Positions 10,074 to 21,460 of a stretch of DNA of 64,000 nt are shown here, piece by piece; position 1 is the stretch's first letter; each line of letters begins with the position of its first letter. The position numbers and the translations under genes were made by a program. A model generated the notes under the pieces. The model did no database searches. It had not been told where the DNA came from and saw only the letters and a program-made list of their open reading frames with translations. The DNA comes from Aquabacterium lacunae (GTDB taxonomy: Bacteria; Pseudomonadota; Gammaproteobacteria; Burkholderiales; Burkholderiaceae_C), in contig NZ_SIXI01000002.1 in the NCBI RefSeq assembly GCF_004310865.1, positions 62,001-126,000 of the forward strand, given 5' to 3'.

Positions 10074-10655
10074 TCAGCCGAAGTTCTTCTCTGCAAACTC
10101 CCAGTTCACCAGGCTGTTCAGGAAGGTTTCCACGAACTTGGGGCGGGCGTTGCGGTAGTCGATGTAGTAGGCGTGTTCCCACACGTCGATGGTCAGCAGG
10201 GCGGTGTCGCCGGTGGTCAGCGGGGTGCCGGCCGGGCCCATGTTGACGATGTCGACCGAACCGTCGGCCTTCTTGACCAGGAAGGTCCAGCCCGAACCGA
10301 AGTTGCCCACGGCCGACTTGGTGAAGGCTTCCTTGAAGGCGTCGTAGCTGCCGAACTTGGCGTTGATGGCGTCAGCCAGCTTACCCGAAGGCGCGCCGCC
10401 GCCATTGGGCTTCATGCAGCTCCAGAAGAAGGTGTGGTTCCAGATCTGGGCAGCGTTGTTGTAGACACCACCGCTGGACTTCTTGACGATCTCTTCCAGC
10501 GACAGGCTTTCGAACTCGGTGCCGGGGATCAGGTTGTTCAGGTTGGTGACGTAGGCCTGGTGGTGCTTGCCGTAGTGATATTCAAAGGTCTCCTTGCTCA
10601 GGTGAGGAGCCAGTGCGTCGGAAGCGTACGGCAGAGGGGGAAGCGTGTGTGCCAT
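10074..10655 (-). CDS. sodB: Superoxide dismutase (Fe-type)
   Basis: A 193-residue cytosolic superoxide dismutase. The metal ligands are H27 (EYHYGKHHQ), H74 (WNHTFFW), D157 and H161 ([10 protein letters not shown]), matching E. coli SodB with a one-residue offset. Q70 just before IWNH and the overall pattern favour the iron enzyme over the manganese one. It converts superoxide to peroxide and oxygen. The ATG at 10655 is preceded by AGGACG, and a TACAAT hexamer on the minus strand (10693-10698) may be its -10 element. It lies downstream of xseA on the same strand, 79 bp apart. Confidence 0.96.
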   Translation of the reverse strand: MAHTLPPLPYASDALAPHLSKETFEYHYGKHHQAYVTNLNNLIPGTEFESLSLEEIVKKSSGGVYNNAAQIWNHTFFWSCMKPNGGGAPSGKLADAINAKFGSYDAFKEAFTKSAVGNFGSGWTFLVKKADGSVDIVNMGPAGTPLTTGDTALLTIDVWEHAYYIDYRNARPKFVETFLNSLVNWEFAEKNFG

Positions 10656-10734
10656 GGTGTGTCGTCCTGTGGTTGGGAAATTCAACCGGGCGATTGTAGG
10701 CACGCTGCCCACCTCCCCGGCGCTTGTCGGGCTT

Positions 10735-12126
10735 TCAACCCGCGGAATCTGTGGGCTTGACGGGGTGCGTGGGCGTCACCTGCTGCACCGTGGTCTGGGC
10801 CACCCCGTCGGCCAGATGCACGGCCAGGGCCTGACCAGGGTGCAACTGCGCCACGCCGGTCACGGCCAGGCCGTCTTCACCCTCCACCCAGGCGTAGCCG
10901 CGCTCCAGCGTGCGGCGCGGGTCGAGCAGGTTCAGGCGCGAAGCCTGCAGCGCCAGCGCCCGATCGGCCTGTGCCAGCCGCTGCGACAGGGCTTGCGGCA
11001 AGCGCTGTGCCGCAGTGGCGCAGTGGTGCCGCTCGGCCAGCAGGCGCTGCGGCAGCACCTGGCGCATGCGAGCCTCCAGCGCGAACACCTCCTGGCGCGC
11101 ACTGTGCACCAGGCCGCCCGGGCGGCTCAGGCGCAAGGCCAGCCGGTCCAGGCGCTGCGCCTGCTGGTCCAGCCGCCGATGCAAGGCGTCGGTCAATGAC
11201 ATGGCCAGGTCGTCCAGCGCCTCCAGCTGGTCGGCCCGCGGCAGAGAGCACAGCTCGGCCGCCGCGGTGGGCGTGGGCGCGCGCAGGTCGGCCGCCAGGT
11301 CGGCCAGGGTGATGTCGGTTTCATGGCCCACGCCACAGATCACGGGCACGGCACTGGCCGCCACCGCGCGCACCACGCGCTCGTCGTTGAAGGCCCAGAG
11401 GTCTTCGAGCGAGCCGCCACCACGGCACAGCAGCACGGTGTCCAGGCCCAGGCCATCGGTGCCTCGCCAGGCCTGCGCCACCTGCAAGGCCTGCACGATC
11501 TGCGGCGGTGCCTCGGCGCCCTGCACGCTGCAGGGCAGCACCAGCACGTCGACATGGGGCGCACGCCGCCGCAAGGCCGTGAGCACATCGCGCAGGGCCG
11601 CAGCACCCAGCGAGGTCACCACACCCACCCGGCGCGGCCAGGGCGCAATCGGCCGCTTGCGAGAGGCATCGAACAGGCCCTCGGCCTCCAGCCGCGCCTT
11701 CAGGCGCAGGAACTGCTCGAACAGCGCGCCCTCGCCCGCACGCTGCAGGCTCTCGACCACCAGCTGCAACTCGCCCCGGGCCTCGAACACCGAGACCTTG
11801 CCTTGCACTTCGACGCGCTGGCCGTCCATCGGGCGAAAACCCACCTGCGAAAACGCCCGGCGGAACATGGCGCACCGCAAGGCGGCCTGGCCCGATTCGT
11901 CTTTGAGCGTGAAATAGGCGTGGCCGCTGGATGCCACCGTCACACCCGACAGCTCACCCTGCACCACCACGGTGCCGTAGCGTGCCGACAAAGTGTCGGC
12001 CACCGCCTGCACCAGCGCGGCCACGCCCCACACCCGCGCCCGCGGTGCGACCTCTGCAGCGCTTCCGCGCCCGCCCCCGGAACCCACGCCAGAGCGACCA
12101 CGCGCCGTGTCCTCAAGCCAGCCCAT
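10735..12126 (-). CDS. xseA: Exodeoxyribonuclease VII large subunit
   Basis: A protein of about 463 residues with the XseA order: an N-terminal OB-fold ([22 protein letters not shown] followed by [19 protein letters not shown]), the catalytic domain with [14 protein letters not shown] and [18 protein letters not shown], the HETD motif ([18 protein letters not shown]), then a coiled-coil and a C-terminal strand with RGYAWV. With XseB it degrades single-stranded DNA in both directions. The start is uncertain: ATG at 12126 fits family length, while a GTG at 12192 behind GAGGGGGT would add 22 Cys-rich residues not expected in XseA. xseB is not nearby. Confidence 0.94.
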   Translation of the reverse strand: MGWLEDTARGRSGVGSGGGRGSAAEVAPRARVWGVAALVQAVADTLSARYGTVVVQGELSGVTVASSGHAYFTLKDESGQAALRCAMFRRAFSQVGFRPMDGQRVEVQGKVSVFEARGELQLVVESLQRAGEGALFEQFLRLKARLEAEGLFDASRKRPIAPWPRRVGVVTSLGAAALRDVLTALRRRAPHVDVLVLPCSVQGAEAPPQIVQALQVAQAWRGTDGLGLDTVLLCRGGGSLEDLWAFNDERVVRAVAASAVPVICGVGHETDITLADLAADLRAPTPTAAAELCSLPRADQLEALDDLAMSLTDALHRRLDQQAQRLDRLALRLSRPGGLVHSARQEVFALEARMRQVLPQRLLAERHHCATAAQRLPQALSQRLAQADRALALQASRLNLLDPRRTLERGYAWVEGEDGLAVTGVAQLHPGQALAVHLADGVAQTTVQQVTPTHPVKPTDSAG

Positions 12127-12496
12127 GGCGCACCACCGTCTGCTGCATCTCGGGGCATGTCCACAGTTGGTGCACGATGTGACATTCTCCACACCAGCAC
12201 CCCCTCAAACGCAGGGAAAACATACCAAGCTGTTGATTCATATATGTTTTTTTGTGCTTAAAAATGCAGCAACCTAAGGAAAAGCACCATTTTCCGAGGG
12301 GGAACTTCGCCACTCCAGAGGTTTCCCCCAAAGTTATCCACAGGATCCGTGGATGACTCAGCCGTCACAGGCTGATCACACCGTCTGCGCCGATCGGCCC
12401 GCACGCACCACCATGCATCGTGGTCATTGCGCATCCTGAGCTGTGAAAAAGCCCCCGATAATGGCCGCTTTGGGTTCGACTCCTCAGGAGACGTCT
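12127..12496. other. Divergent non-coding region between xseA and exbB
   Basis: A 370-bp gap between divergent genes with a clearly AT-richer core (about 12200-12345) than the surroundings. It contains a run of seven T after a TATATG stretch, a GGAAAA/TTTTCC hairpin (12278-12295), a DnaA-box dyad (12334-12356) and a CAGCC/GGCTG hairpin (about 12360-12375). Promoters for both genes must lie here, but I could not assign them by eye. Confidence 0.6.
12334..12356. promoter_or_regulatory. DnaA-box dyad
   Basis: The perfect DnaA box TTATCCACA (12334-12342) is followed, five bases on, by CGTGGATGA, which is an inverted box with two mismatches. The pair forms a 23-bp dyad in the xseA/exbB divergent region. 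DnaA binding is inferred from the consensus only. Confidence 0.5.
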
Positions 12497-13126
12497 TTGC
12501 TGTCGATCTTACAGGCCGCTGGCTGGCCGATCATTCCCCTGGTGCTGTGCTCCATCGTGGCGCTGGCCCTGATCATCGAGCGCGCGCTGACCCTGCGCCA
12601 AACCCGTGTGGCACCACCTCGCCTGGTCGATGAAGTGCTGTCGGTCACCAAGGCCGGCCTTCCCTCGGCTGACACCTTGCAGAAACTGGCCGACAACTCG
12701 GTGCTGGGCACGGTGCTGGCTCACGGCCTGCAGGCCGCCGCCGAAAGCCGCGGCAACGAAGAGCGACTGCGCTCGGCCGTCGAAGCCGCGGGGCGTCAGG
12801 CCATCCATGGCCTGGAGAAAAACCTCAACGCCCTGGGCACCATCGCGTCGGCGGCGCCCATGCTGGGCCTGCTGGGCACTGTGGTCGGCATGATCGAGAT
12901 CTTCGGGGCCACAGGCGGAGCCAATGGCTCAGGCAACCCCCAAGAGTTGGCACACGGCATTTCGGTCGCGCTGTACAACACCGCATTCGGCCTGATCGTG
13001 GCCATCCCGGCCCTGATCGCCTTCCGGCACTTCCGCGCCCGGGTCGACGCCTTCGCGCTCCAGATGGAGCAAGGGGCCGAACGCCTGGTGCAACACCTGG
13101 TGCGCCCGGCCGCTGGTCGCCGCTGA
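12497..13126 (+). CDS. exbB: MotA/TolQ/ExbB proton channel family protein
   Basis: A 209-residue inner-membrane protein with three predicted membrane helices: residues about 9-28 (PIIPLVLCSIVALALI), about 115-140 (GTIASAAPMLGLLGTVVGMIEIF, the family signature) and about 160-180. With the next gene it forms a proton-driven energy transducer for TonB- or Tol-type transport. I chose a TTG start at 12497 because AGGAG sits six bases upstream and the protein then has normal ExbB length; a GTG at 12443 would add 18 residues without family support. It heads exbB-exbD-lpxK-trm112-kdsB, a common Burkholderiales order. No tonB is present. Confidence 0.92.
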   Translation: MLSILQAAGWPIIPLVLCSIVALALIIERALTLRQTRVAPPRLVDEVLSVTKAGLPSADTLQKLADNSVLGTVLAHGLQAAAESRGNEERLRSAVEAAGRQAIHGLEKNLNALGTIASAAPMLGLLGTVVGMIEIFGATGGANGSGNPQELAHGISVALYNTAFGLIVAIPALIAFRHFRARVDAFALQMEQGAERLVQHLVRPAAGRR

Positions 13127-13138
13127 GGGGCTGCGCCC

Positions 13139-13588
13139 ATGGCCATGAACTTCCGCCCGCGTCGCAGCGAAGAACCCGAGATCAACCTGATCCCGTTCAT
13201 CGACGTGCTGCTGGTCATCCTCATCTTCCTGATGCTGACGACCACCTACTCGCGCTTCACCGAACTCAAGATCAACCTGCCCACAGCCAATGCCAACGTG
13301 GCCAAGCAGCGCCCCAAGGAACTGGTGGTGGTGGTCACGGCAGACGGTCGCTACATGGTGAATCGGCAACTGGTGCAGGGCCGCAGCGTGGAGTTGCTGG
13401 CCGCGGGCCTTCAACAGGCCTCGGGCGGCCAGAAAGACACCATCGTCATCGTGACGGCCGATGCCTCGGCCACGCACCAGAGCGTGATCAACGTGATGGA
13501 CGCTGCGCGCCGCGCCGGGCTGACTCAACTGACCTTCGCCGCCCAAGGGCAGGCGGGCGGTGAAGCGGCTGCAGGCACGGCCCCCTGA
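13139..13588 (+). CDS. exbD: ExbD/TolR family biopolymer transport protein
   Basis: A 149-residue protein with a short cytoplasmic N-terminus, one membrane helix (about residues 20-38) carrying the essential aspartate D22 in the family motif EINLIPFIDVLLVILIFLML, and a periplasmic domain ending in an Ala/Gly-rich tail. It partners the ExbB-like channel encoded 12 bp upstream. A second in-frame ATG two codons later (13145) is equally possible as start. Whether the pair serves TonB receptors or another process cannot be told from the sequence. Confidence 0.93.
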   Translation: MAMNFRPRRSEEPEINLIPFIDVLLVILIFLMLTTTYSRFTELKINLPTANANVAKQRPKELVVVVTADGRYMVNRQLVQGRSVELLAAGLQQASGGQKDTIVIVTADASATHQSVINVMDAARRAGLTQLTFAAQGQAGGEAAAGTAP

Positions 13589-13633
13589 CGCCCGCCGCGC
13601 CACGACCGCTACCACAACCCCACGCGGCACCGC

Positions 13634-14740
13634 ATGCCTGACCGGCGCGTTTCCCTGGAGGCCTGGCTGACCCGACAGTGGCAGCAGGTCGGCCTGTACA
13701 CCGCCCTGACCTGGCCGCTCCATGCGCTGATGAAAGCGCTGGTGGCCTGGCGTCGGGTGCTGTACCGCAGGGGCGCACTGCGCGCCACGGCGCTGCCTGT
13801 GCCGGTGGTCGTGGTGGGCAACCGCATTGCGGGCGGCGCCGGCAAGACCCCGACCACGCTGGCCCTGCTGGAACATCTGAAAGCCCAGGGCTGGCACCCG
13901 GGTCTGCTGACACGAGGGCACGGTGGCACCGCCAGCCGCAGCCCCGACGCCCTGGTGCTCGACGCCAACAGCGCCCCGGGGCTGAATGCAGGCATCACCG
14001 GTGACGAGCCCTGGCTGCTTTGGCAGCGCACGGGGGTGCCGGTGGCCGTCTGCGCCCAGCGTGCACGGGGCGGCCGGGCCTTGCTGGCACGGCATCCGGA
14101 GCTGGACGTGCTGGTGTGCGACGACGGCCTGCAGCACCTGGCCCTGGCCCGCGACCTCGAAATCGTGGTGTTCGACGAGCGAGGCGCCGGCAACGGCTGC
14201 CTGCTGCCAGCCGGCCCCCTGCGTGAACCGCTGAGCAGCCCTTCAGGCGCCCGCGACGGACAGCCCCCCCTGGTGCTGTACAACGCCGAGCGCGCGACCA
14301 CGGCCTTGCCAGGGCACCTGGCGCAACGCCAACTGCGCCAGCCCTTGCCCTGGGCGAGATGGCGAGAAGGCGGCACGGATGGTCACAACGCGCTCACCCT
14401 CGCCCCTTCAGACACCCACGCCGAGACCACCTGGGCCGCCGCAGGCATCGCCCAGCCCGAACGCTTTTTCCGGGCCCTGCAGGCCCTGGGCCACCGCTTC
14501 CAGCCACTGCCGCTGCCCGACCACGCCGAGCTGGAGCCCCTGCCCTGGCCACCAGAGGCTCGCCATGTCATCCTCACAGAGAAAGACGCGGTCAAGCTCA
14601 GCCCCGAGGCCCTGGCCCGTCACAGCCCGCACACGCAGGTGTGGGTCTGCCCACTAGACTTCAGTCCTGAGCCTGCCTTCTGGCAGGCCCTGGACGCCCG
14701 ACTCGCGCCGCACCACCCTGGTCGCAAGCGCACCACCTGA
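13634..14740 (+). CDS. lpxK: Tetraacyldisaccharide 4'-kinase (lipid A synthesis)
   Basis: A 368-residue membrane-associated kinase. The N-terminal helix ([17 protein letters not shown]) is typical, the P-loop is [11 protein letters not shown] at about residues 62-72, and later signatures include [31 protein letters not shown] and [11 protein letters not shown]. It phosphorylates the 4'-position of the lipid A disaccharide. Its stop overlaps the ATG of the Trm112 gene (TGATG at 14738-14742), which indicates translational coupling. Its position beside kdsB groups lipid A and KDO steps. Confidence 0.96.
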   Translation: MPDRRVSLEAWLTRQWQQVGLYTALTWPLHALMKALVAWRRVLYRRGALRATALPVPVVVVGNRIAGGAGKTPTTLALLEHLKAQGWHPGLLTRGHGGTASRSPDALVLDANSAPGLNAGITGDEPWLLWQRTGVPVAVCAQRARGGRALLARHPELDVLVCDDGLQHLALARDLEIVVFDERGAGNGCLLPAGPLREPLSSPSGARDGQPPLVLYNAERATTALPGHLAQRQLRQPLPWARWREGGTDGHNALTLAPSDTHAETTWAAAGIAQPERFFRALQALGHRFQPLPLPDHAELEPLPWPPEARHVILTEKDAVKLSPEALARHSPHTQVWVCPLDFSPEPAFWQALDARLAPHHPGRKRTT

Positions 14741-14967
14741 TGGATTCCGCCATGGACACCCGACTCATCGAACTGCTGGTCTGCCCAGTCTGCAAGGGCC
14801 CCCTGCAACGCAGCGACGACCGCAACAGCCTCATCTGCCACGCCGACCGACTGGCCTTTCCGATCCGCGACGGCATCCCCGTGATGCTGGAAAGCGAAGC
14901 GGTCTCACTGGATGCACCCGCCCCCGCCCAGGCCTCCTTGCCCGCCGACCTGCCCTCTGCCGACTGA
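14740..14967 (+). CDS. Trm112-family small protein (YcaR-like)
   Basis: A 75-residue protein starting [20 protein letters not shown], with one CPVC knuckle and the Trm112/YcaR pattern [20 protein letters not shown]. The Ala/Pro-rich tail after residue 55 is not conserved. The family is small and metal-binding; its bacterial role is not well defined, though it commonly sits between lpxK and kdsB as it does here. It overlaps the end of lpxK by one base and ends 7 bp before kdsB. Confidence 0.9.
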   Translation: MDSAMDTRLIELLVCPVCKGPLQRSDDRNSLICHADRLAFPIRDGIPVMLESEAVSLDAPAPAQASLPADLPSAD

Positions 14968-14974
14968 GCCCGCC

Positions 14975-15739
14975 ATGTCCTACACCGTGCTGATCCCGGC
15001 GCGGCTGGCCTCGAGCCGCCTGCCCAACAAGCCGCTGGCCGACATCGCGGGCCTGCCCATGATCGTGCGTGTGGCGCGTCAGGCCGCGCGCAGCCAGGCC
15101 CGCCGCGTGGTGGTGGCCGCCGATGACCCCAGCATCGTGGCCGCCTGCCAGGCCCATGGGGTCGAAGTGGTGCTCACGCGCACCGACCACCCCACGGGCT
15201 CTGACCGACTGGCCGAAGCCTGCGAGCAACTCGGCCTGCAGGGCGATGACCGCGTGGTCAATGTGCAGGGCGACGAACCCCTGATCGACCCGGCACTGAT
15301 CGACGCCTGCGCCGAGCTGCTGGCCCGCCTGAGCGACTGCGTGATGAGCACGGCCGCCCATCCCATCCATGACCCGGCCGACTTCGCCAACCCCAATGTG
15401 GTGAAGGTGGTGCTCGATGCGGCCCAGCGGGCGCTGTACTTCTCGCGCGCGCCGATCCCGTGGTGGCGCGACGCGCCCGCCCCGGCCACACCGGCCACCC
15501 ATGTCTCGCCCGCGCTGCGCCACATCGGGCTGTACGGCTACCGCGCCGGCTTCCTGCGCGAGTTCCCCCGGCTCAGCGTCAGCCCGCTGGAAGGCATCGA
15601 ATCACTGGAGCAGTTGCGGGTGCTGTGGCATGGGCACCGCATCGCCGTGCACATCACCCCCGACGCGCCCGGTGCCGGGGTCGACACCCCTGCCGACCTC
15701 GAACGGGTGCGTGCACTGCTCCAAACCGTGACACCCTGA
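14975..15739 (+). CDS. kdsB: 3-deoxy-manno-octulosonate cytidylyltransferase
   Basis: A 254-residue nucleotidyltransferase that activates KDO as CMP-KDO for lipopolysaccharide inner core. Signatures are the N-terminal [59 protein letters not shown] and [16 protein letters not shown], all typical of KdsB. The start is the ATG at 14975; the upstream Pro-rich reading (from 14912) overlaps the Trm112 gene and has no family support. It is the last gene of the exbB-to-kdsB run. Confidence 0.97.
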   Translation: MSYTVLIPARLASSRLPNKPLADIAGLPMIVRVARQAARSQARRVVVAADDPSIVAACQAHGVEVVLTRTDHPTGSDRLAEACEQLGLQGDDRVVNVQGDEPLIDPALIDACAELLARLSDCVMSTAAHPIHDPADFANPNVVKVVLDAAQRALYFSRAPIPWWRDAPAPATPATHVSPALRHIGLYGYRAGFLREFPRLSVSPLEGIESLEQLRVLWHGHRIAVHITPDAPGAGVDTPADLERVRALLQTVTP

Positions 15740-15960
15740 CCCCGTACCCGAACGCGCACTTCCCTGGCAACATGCCGCCCTTGAACGGTGGTCTGAATCG
15801 TGCTGCACAGCCGACAGACCTGCCCCTGCGTGCGGGTGGCCATTCGTTCGTGCACCAAACGGGGGCTTGCCCCCTCTAAGGAGCGAAGTGCGCGTGATAT
15901 CCTCAGAGGCTTGTGGGGAATTGCAGCGCATGGCCACCAACAACGCGCGCATTCCAGTAA

Positions 15961-16629
<669 letters not shown>

Positions 16630-16665
16630 GCCCTGCGGCGGCGTCCTGAGCCGCCTGCCACCGAG

Positions 16666-16698
16666 CAGCCCCGCACGTCGGGGCTGTTCTCATTTCTG
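16666..16698 (+). terminator. Probable terminator after adk
   Basis: The stem CAGCCCCG/CGGGGCTG with a 5-base loop is followed by TTCTCATTTCT, 37 bp after the adk stop. The T-tract is interrupted, so termination may be partial. Confidence 0.7.
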
Positions 16699-16754
16699 AA
16701 GCCCTGCAACCCTTGAGGGCGCATGCGGCGTCAAGCTCTGGCATCCTTTCACCC

Positions 16755-18944
16755 GTGATCCCACCGTCATTCATCCAGGACCTGCTGGCCCGCAGCGACA
16801 TCGTCGATGTGGTGGGTCGGCACGTCACCCTGAAAAAGGCGGGCATCAACCACAAGGGCCTGTGCCCTTTCCACGGCGAAAAATCGCCCTCGTTCATCGT
16901 CAGCCCCAGCCGCCAGACCTACCACTGCTTCGGCTGCGGCGCCCACGGCAATGCCATCGGTTTCCTCATGGAACACCTCGGGGTGGGCTTCATCGATGCC
17001 GTGCGTGACCTGGCCCAGATCCAGGGCATGCCGGTGCCCGAGGAAAAAGGCGACCCGGCCGAGCGCGAAAAAGCCAAGCAGATCCGCGAAAAGCAGCAGA
17101 CCCTGACCGATGTGCTGGGCAAGGCCTGCACGCACTGGCGGGGCCAGCTCAAGCAGAACCGCCGGGCCATCGACTACCTCAAGGGCCGGGGGTTGACCGG
17201 CGAAATCGCCGCACGCTTCGGGCTGGGCTACGCGCCTGACGGCTGGAAAGGCCTGGCCAGCGCCTTCCCCAAATACGACGACCCGCTGCTGGTCGAGTCG
17301 GGCCTGGTGATCGTGCCCGACGACCAGCCGGCTGACGCCACCGAGGCACGCCGCTACGACCGCTTCCGCGACCGCATCATGTTCCCCATCCGCAATGTGC
17401 AGGGGGAGGTGATCGGCTTCGGCGGCCGCGTGCTCGACAAGGGCGAGCCCAAGTACCTGAACTCGCCCGAAACGCCCGTGTTCCACAAGGGCAAGGAGCT
17501 GTATGGCCTGTACGAGGCCCGCAGCGCCCTGCGCAACAAGGGGTATGTGCTGGTCACCGAGGGCTACATGGACGTGGTGGCGCTGGCCCAGTGGGGCTTT
17601 GCCAACGCCGTGGCCACCCTGGGCACCGCCTGCACGGCCGACCATGTGGCCAAGCTGTTCCGATTCACCGAGCAGGTGGTGTTCGGCTTCGACGGGGACG
17701 CCGCCGGGCGCCGCGCCGCAGGCCGCGCCCTGGAAGCGGCCCTGCCCCATGCCACCGACACGCGTCGCATCAGCTTCCTGTTCCTGCCGCCCGAGCATGA
17801 CCCGGACAGCTTCATCCGCGAGCACGGGCCCGAGGCCTTCGAGGCCCAGGTCAAGCAGGCCGTGCCGCTGTCGCGCCAGTTGCTGTCCCATGCCGCCCAC
17901 GACAGCGACCTGGACAGCGCCGAAGGCCGCGTGAAGCTGGTGGCCCAGGCGCTGCCCCTGATCGCCCTGCTGCCCGAAGGTGGCCTGCAAGGGCAGATCC
18001 TGCAAGACCTGGCCCAGCAGGCCCGCGCCGACCTGGACGACCTGCGCAAGCGCCTGGCCCAGGTGGTGCAGGCGGCTCACGGTGGTGGCCGTGGCGGCGA
18101 CGCCCCGCGACGCGCACGACCGTCGGGCGCGGGCGCGGGCGCTGACGCCGCCTACGGCGAAGCGCCCCCGTTCGACGATGCCGAGATCAACGCCATGGCG
18201 TCTTTCCATGGTGGCGGCGACATCGACTGGCAGCCGCCTTCGGGCGAGGCTGGCGACGGCAGCCCCCACCACCCGGGCCAGAACCGCTGGTCAGGCGGCC
18301 GCAGCGAACGTGGCGGCTGGTCAGGCCCGCGGGGCGAAGGCCAGGGGAGCTGGAAAAAAGGCCCCTGGGCCGGGGGAGACCGCGGTGGCAAAGGCCGCTG
18401 GCGCCAGGGCGGCGGCTGGGACCGCGAGGCCCGCCAGGAAATGCGCCCCCTGCCCCAGGCCGCCCGGCCGCTGGAGCGCGCCGCCTGGATGCTGCTGCAC
18501 CGCAGTGAGCTCTGGGAGCAACTGCCGCCCGAGCTGTGCGACCTGCTGTGCGACCAACCCCTGCCCCTGGGCGCCTGGTTCCGCTGGCTGGACCGCCAGA
18601 TCATCGACGAAGGCCCCCTGCCCGCCGCCGACCTGCTGACCCGCCTGACCGAGGGCGTGCGTGAAAGCCCCGATGAAGCCGAGCTGGCCTCGGTCGATGA
18701 ACCCCTGCAGAAGCTGGCCCAGCGCCTCCAGGGCTTCCACGACATGGGCGAGCTGCCCGCCAAGGCCAGTGACCTGGTCGCCCTGATCCGCCCCATGCAA
18801 CTGCAAGCCCTGAACGACGAACTCGACCTGCTGCTGCAGTCGGGCGAGCTGTCAGAAACCGCCGAACAGCGCAAGCTGGAACTCTTTCGCCTGACCCGCG
18901 ACCTGAAGCTGGAAATTTCCCGTTCACGCCCCATCTCGGCTTGA
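16755..18944 (+). CDS. dnaG: DNA primase with an expanded Gly/Trp-rich linker
   Basis: A 729-residue primase. The CHC2 zinc finger uses C37, H40, C58 and C61; the RNA-polymerase domain has FGLGYAPDGW and the EGYMDVVAL Toprim glutamate, with the metal aspartates in FGFDGDAAGRRA. The C-terminal helicase-binding domain resumes near residue 570 (RPLERAAWMLL). Between them, residues about 440-565 form a low-complexity Gly/Arg/Trp/Pro segment, making the protein longer than the roughly 580-residue E. coli enzyme. It makes replication primers. The GTG at 16755 gives the standard IPPSFIQDLL start; a further-upstream frame is rejected. rpoD follows on the same strand. Confidence 0.96.
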   Translation: MIPPSFIQDLLARSDIVDVVGRHVTLKKAGINHKGLCPFHGEKSPSFIVSPSRQTYHCFGCGAHGNAIGFLMEHLGVGFIDAVRDLAQIQGMPVPEEKGDPAEREKAKQIREKQQTLTDVLGKACTHWRGQLKQNRRAIDYLKGRGLTGEIAARFGLGYAPDGWKGLASAFPKYDDPLLVESGLVIVPDDQPADATEARRYDRFRDRIMFPIRNVQGEVIGFGGRVLDKGEPKYLNSPETPVFHKGKELYGLYEARSALRNKGYVLVTEGYMDVVALAQWGFANAVATLGTACTADHVAKLFRFTEQVVFGFDGDAAGRRAAGRALEAALPHATDTRRISFLFLPPEHDPDSFIREHGPEAFEAQVKQAVPLSRQLLSHAAHDSDLDSAEGRVKLVAQALPLIALLPEGGLQGQILQDLAQQARADLDDLRKRLAQVVQAAHGGGRGGDAPRRARPSGAGAGADAAYGEAPPFDDAEINAMASFHGGGDIDWQPPSGEAGDGSPHHPGQNRWSGGRSERGGWSGPRGEGQGSWKKGPWAGGDRGGKGRWRQGGGWDREARQEMRPLPQAARPLERAAWMLLHRSELWEQLPPELCDLLCDQPLPLGAWFRWLDRQIIDEGPLPAADLLTRLTEGVRESPDEAELASVDEPLQKLAQRLQGFHDMGELPAKASDLVALIRPMQLQALNDELDLLLQSGELSETAEQRKLELFRLTRDLKLEISRSRPISA

Positions 18945-18960
18945 GCACTGCCACACACGC

Positions 18961-18976
18961 TGGCACTTCGGTGCCA
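18961..18976 (+). other. UUCG-capped hairpin after dnaG
   Basis: TGGCAC-TTCG-GTGCCA forms a 6-bp stem with a stable UUCG loop, 16 bp after the dnaG stop. The nearest T-run (18994-18999) is too far for a classical terminator, so its role (partial terminator or RNA stabiliser) is open. Confidence 0.45.
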
Positions 18977-19015
18977 CACCCGCCATTTCGCCGATTTTTT
19001 GACGCCCCGCGTCAC

Positions 19016-19044
19016 TTGACGGATAATGGAGGGTTCTATATAGA
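19016..19044 (+). promoter_or_regulatory. rpoD sigma-70 promoter
   Basis: TTGACG (19016-19021) and TATAGA (19039-19044) are separated by exactly 17 bp and lie 27 bp before the rpoD ATG. This is the best -35/-10 match I found in the window and suggests rpoD is transcribed independently of dnaG. Confidence 0.75.
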
Positions 19045-19070
19045 CCTGCCTTTTCTTTCGAAGGATCCGC

Positions 19071-21332
<2,262 letters not shown>

Positions 21333-21398
21333 TGCGGGGGCGCCTGGCGCCCTTCGCCACAAGGCTCACGCACGCTGCGCACACACGGTGCACACGAC

Positions 21399-21423
21399 AA
21401 CGCCCGGCATGCCGGGCGTTTTT
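21399..21423 (+). terminator. Intrinsic terminator after rpoD
   Basis: A perfect AACGCCCGGC/GCCGGGCGTT stem followed by five T in total, about 67 bp after the rpoD stop. The T-run is only on the plus strand. Confidence 0.88.
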
Positions 21424-21460
21424 CATGGGCCTTGTCCGTGTGTCGTCATCCCAGAGGCCA

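Noticed and set aside
12473-12483. GGTTCGACTCC, resembling a tRNA T-arm
   Set aside because: No acceptor stem, D-arm or anticodon arm can be folded around it, and it lies in the exbB leader just before the Shine-Dalgarno.
15861-15874. GGGGGCTTGCCCCC hairpin between kdsB and adk
   Set aside because: No T-run on either strand and it lies 120 bp past kdsB, so it is not called a terminator; too short for another claim.
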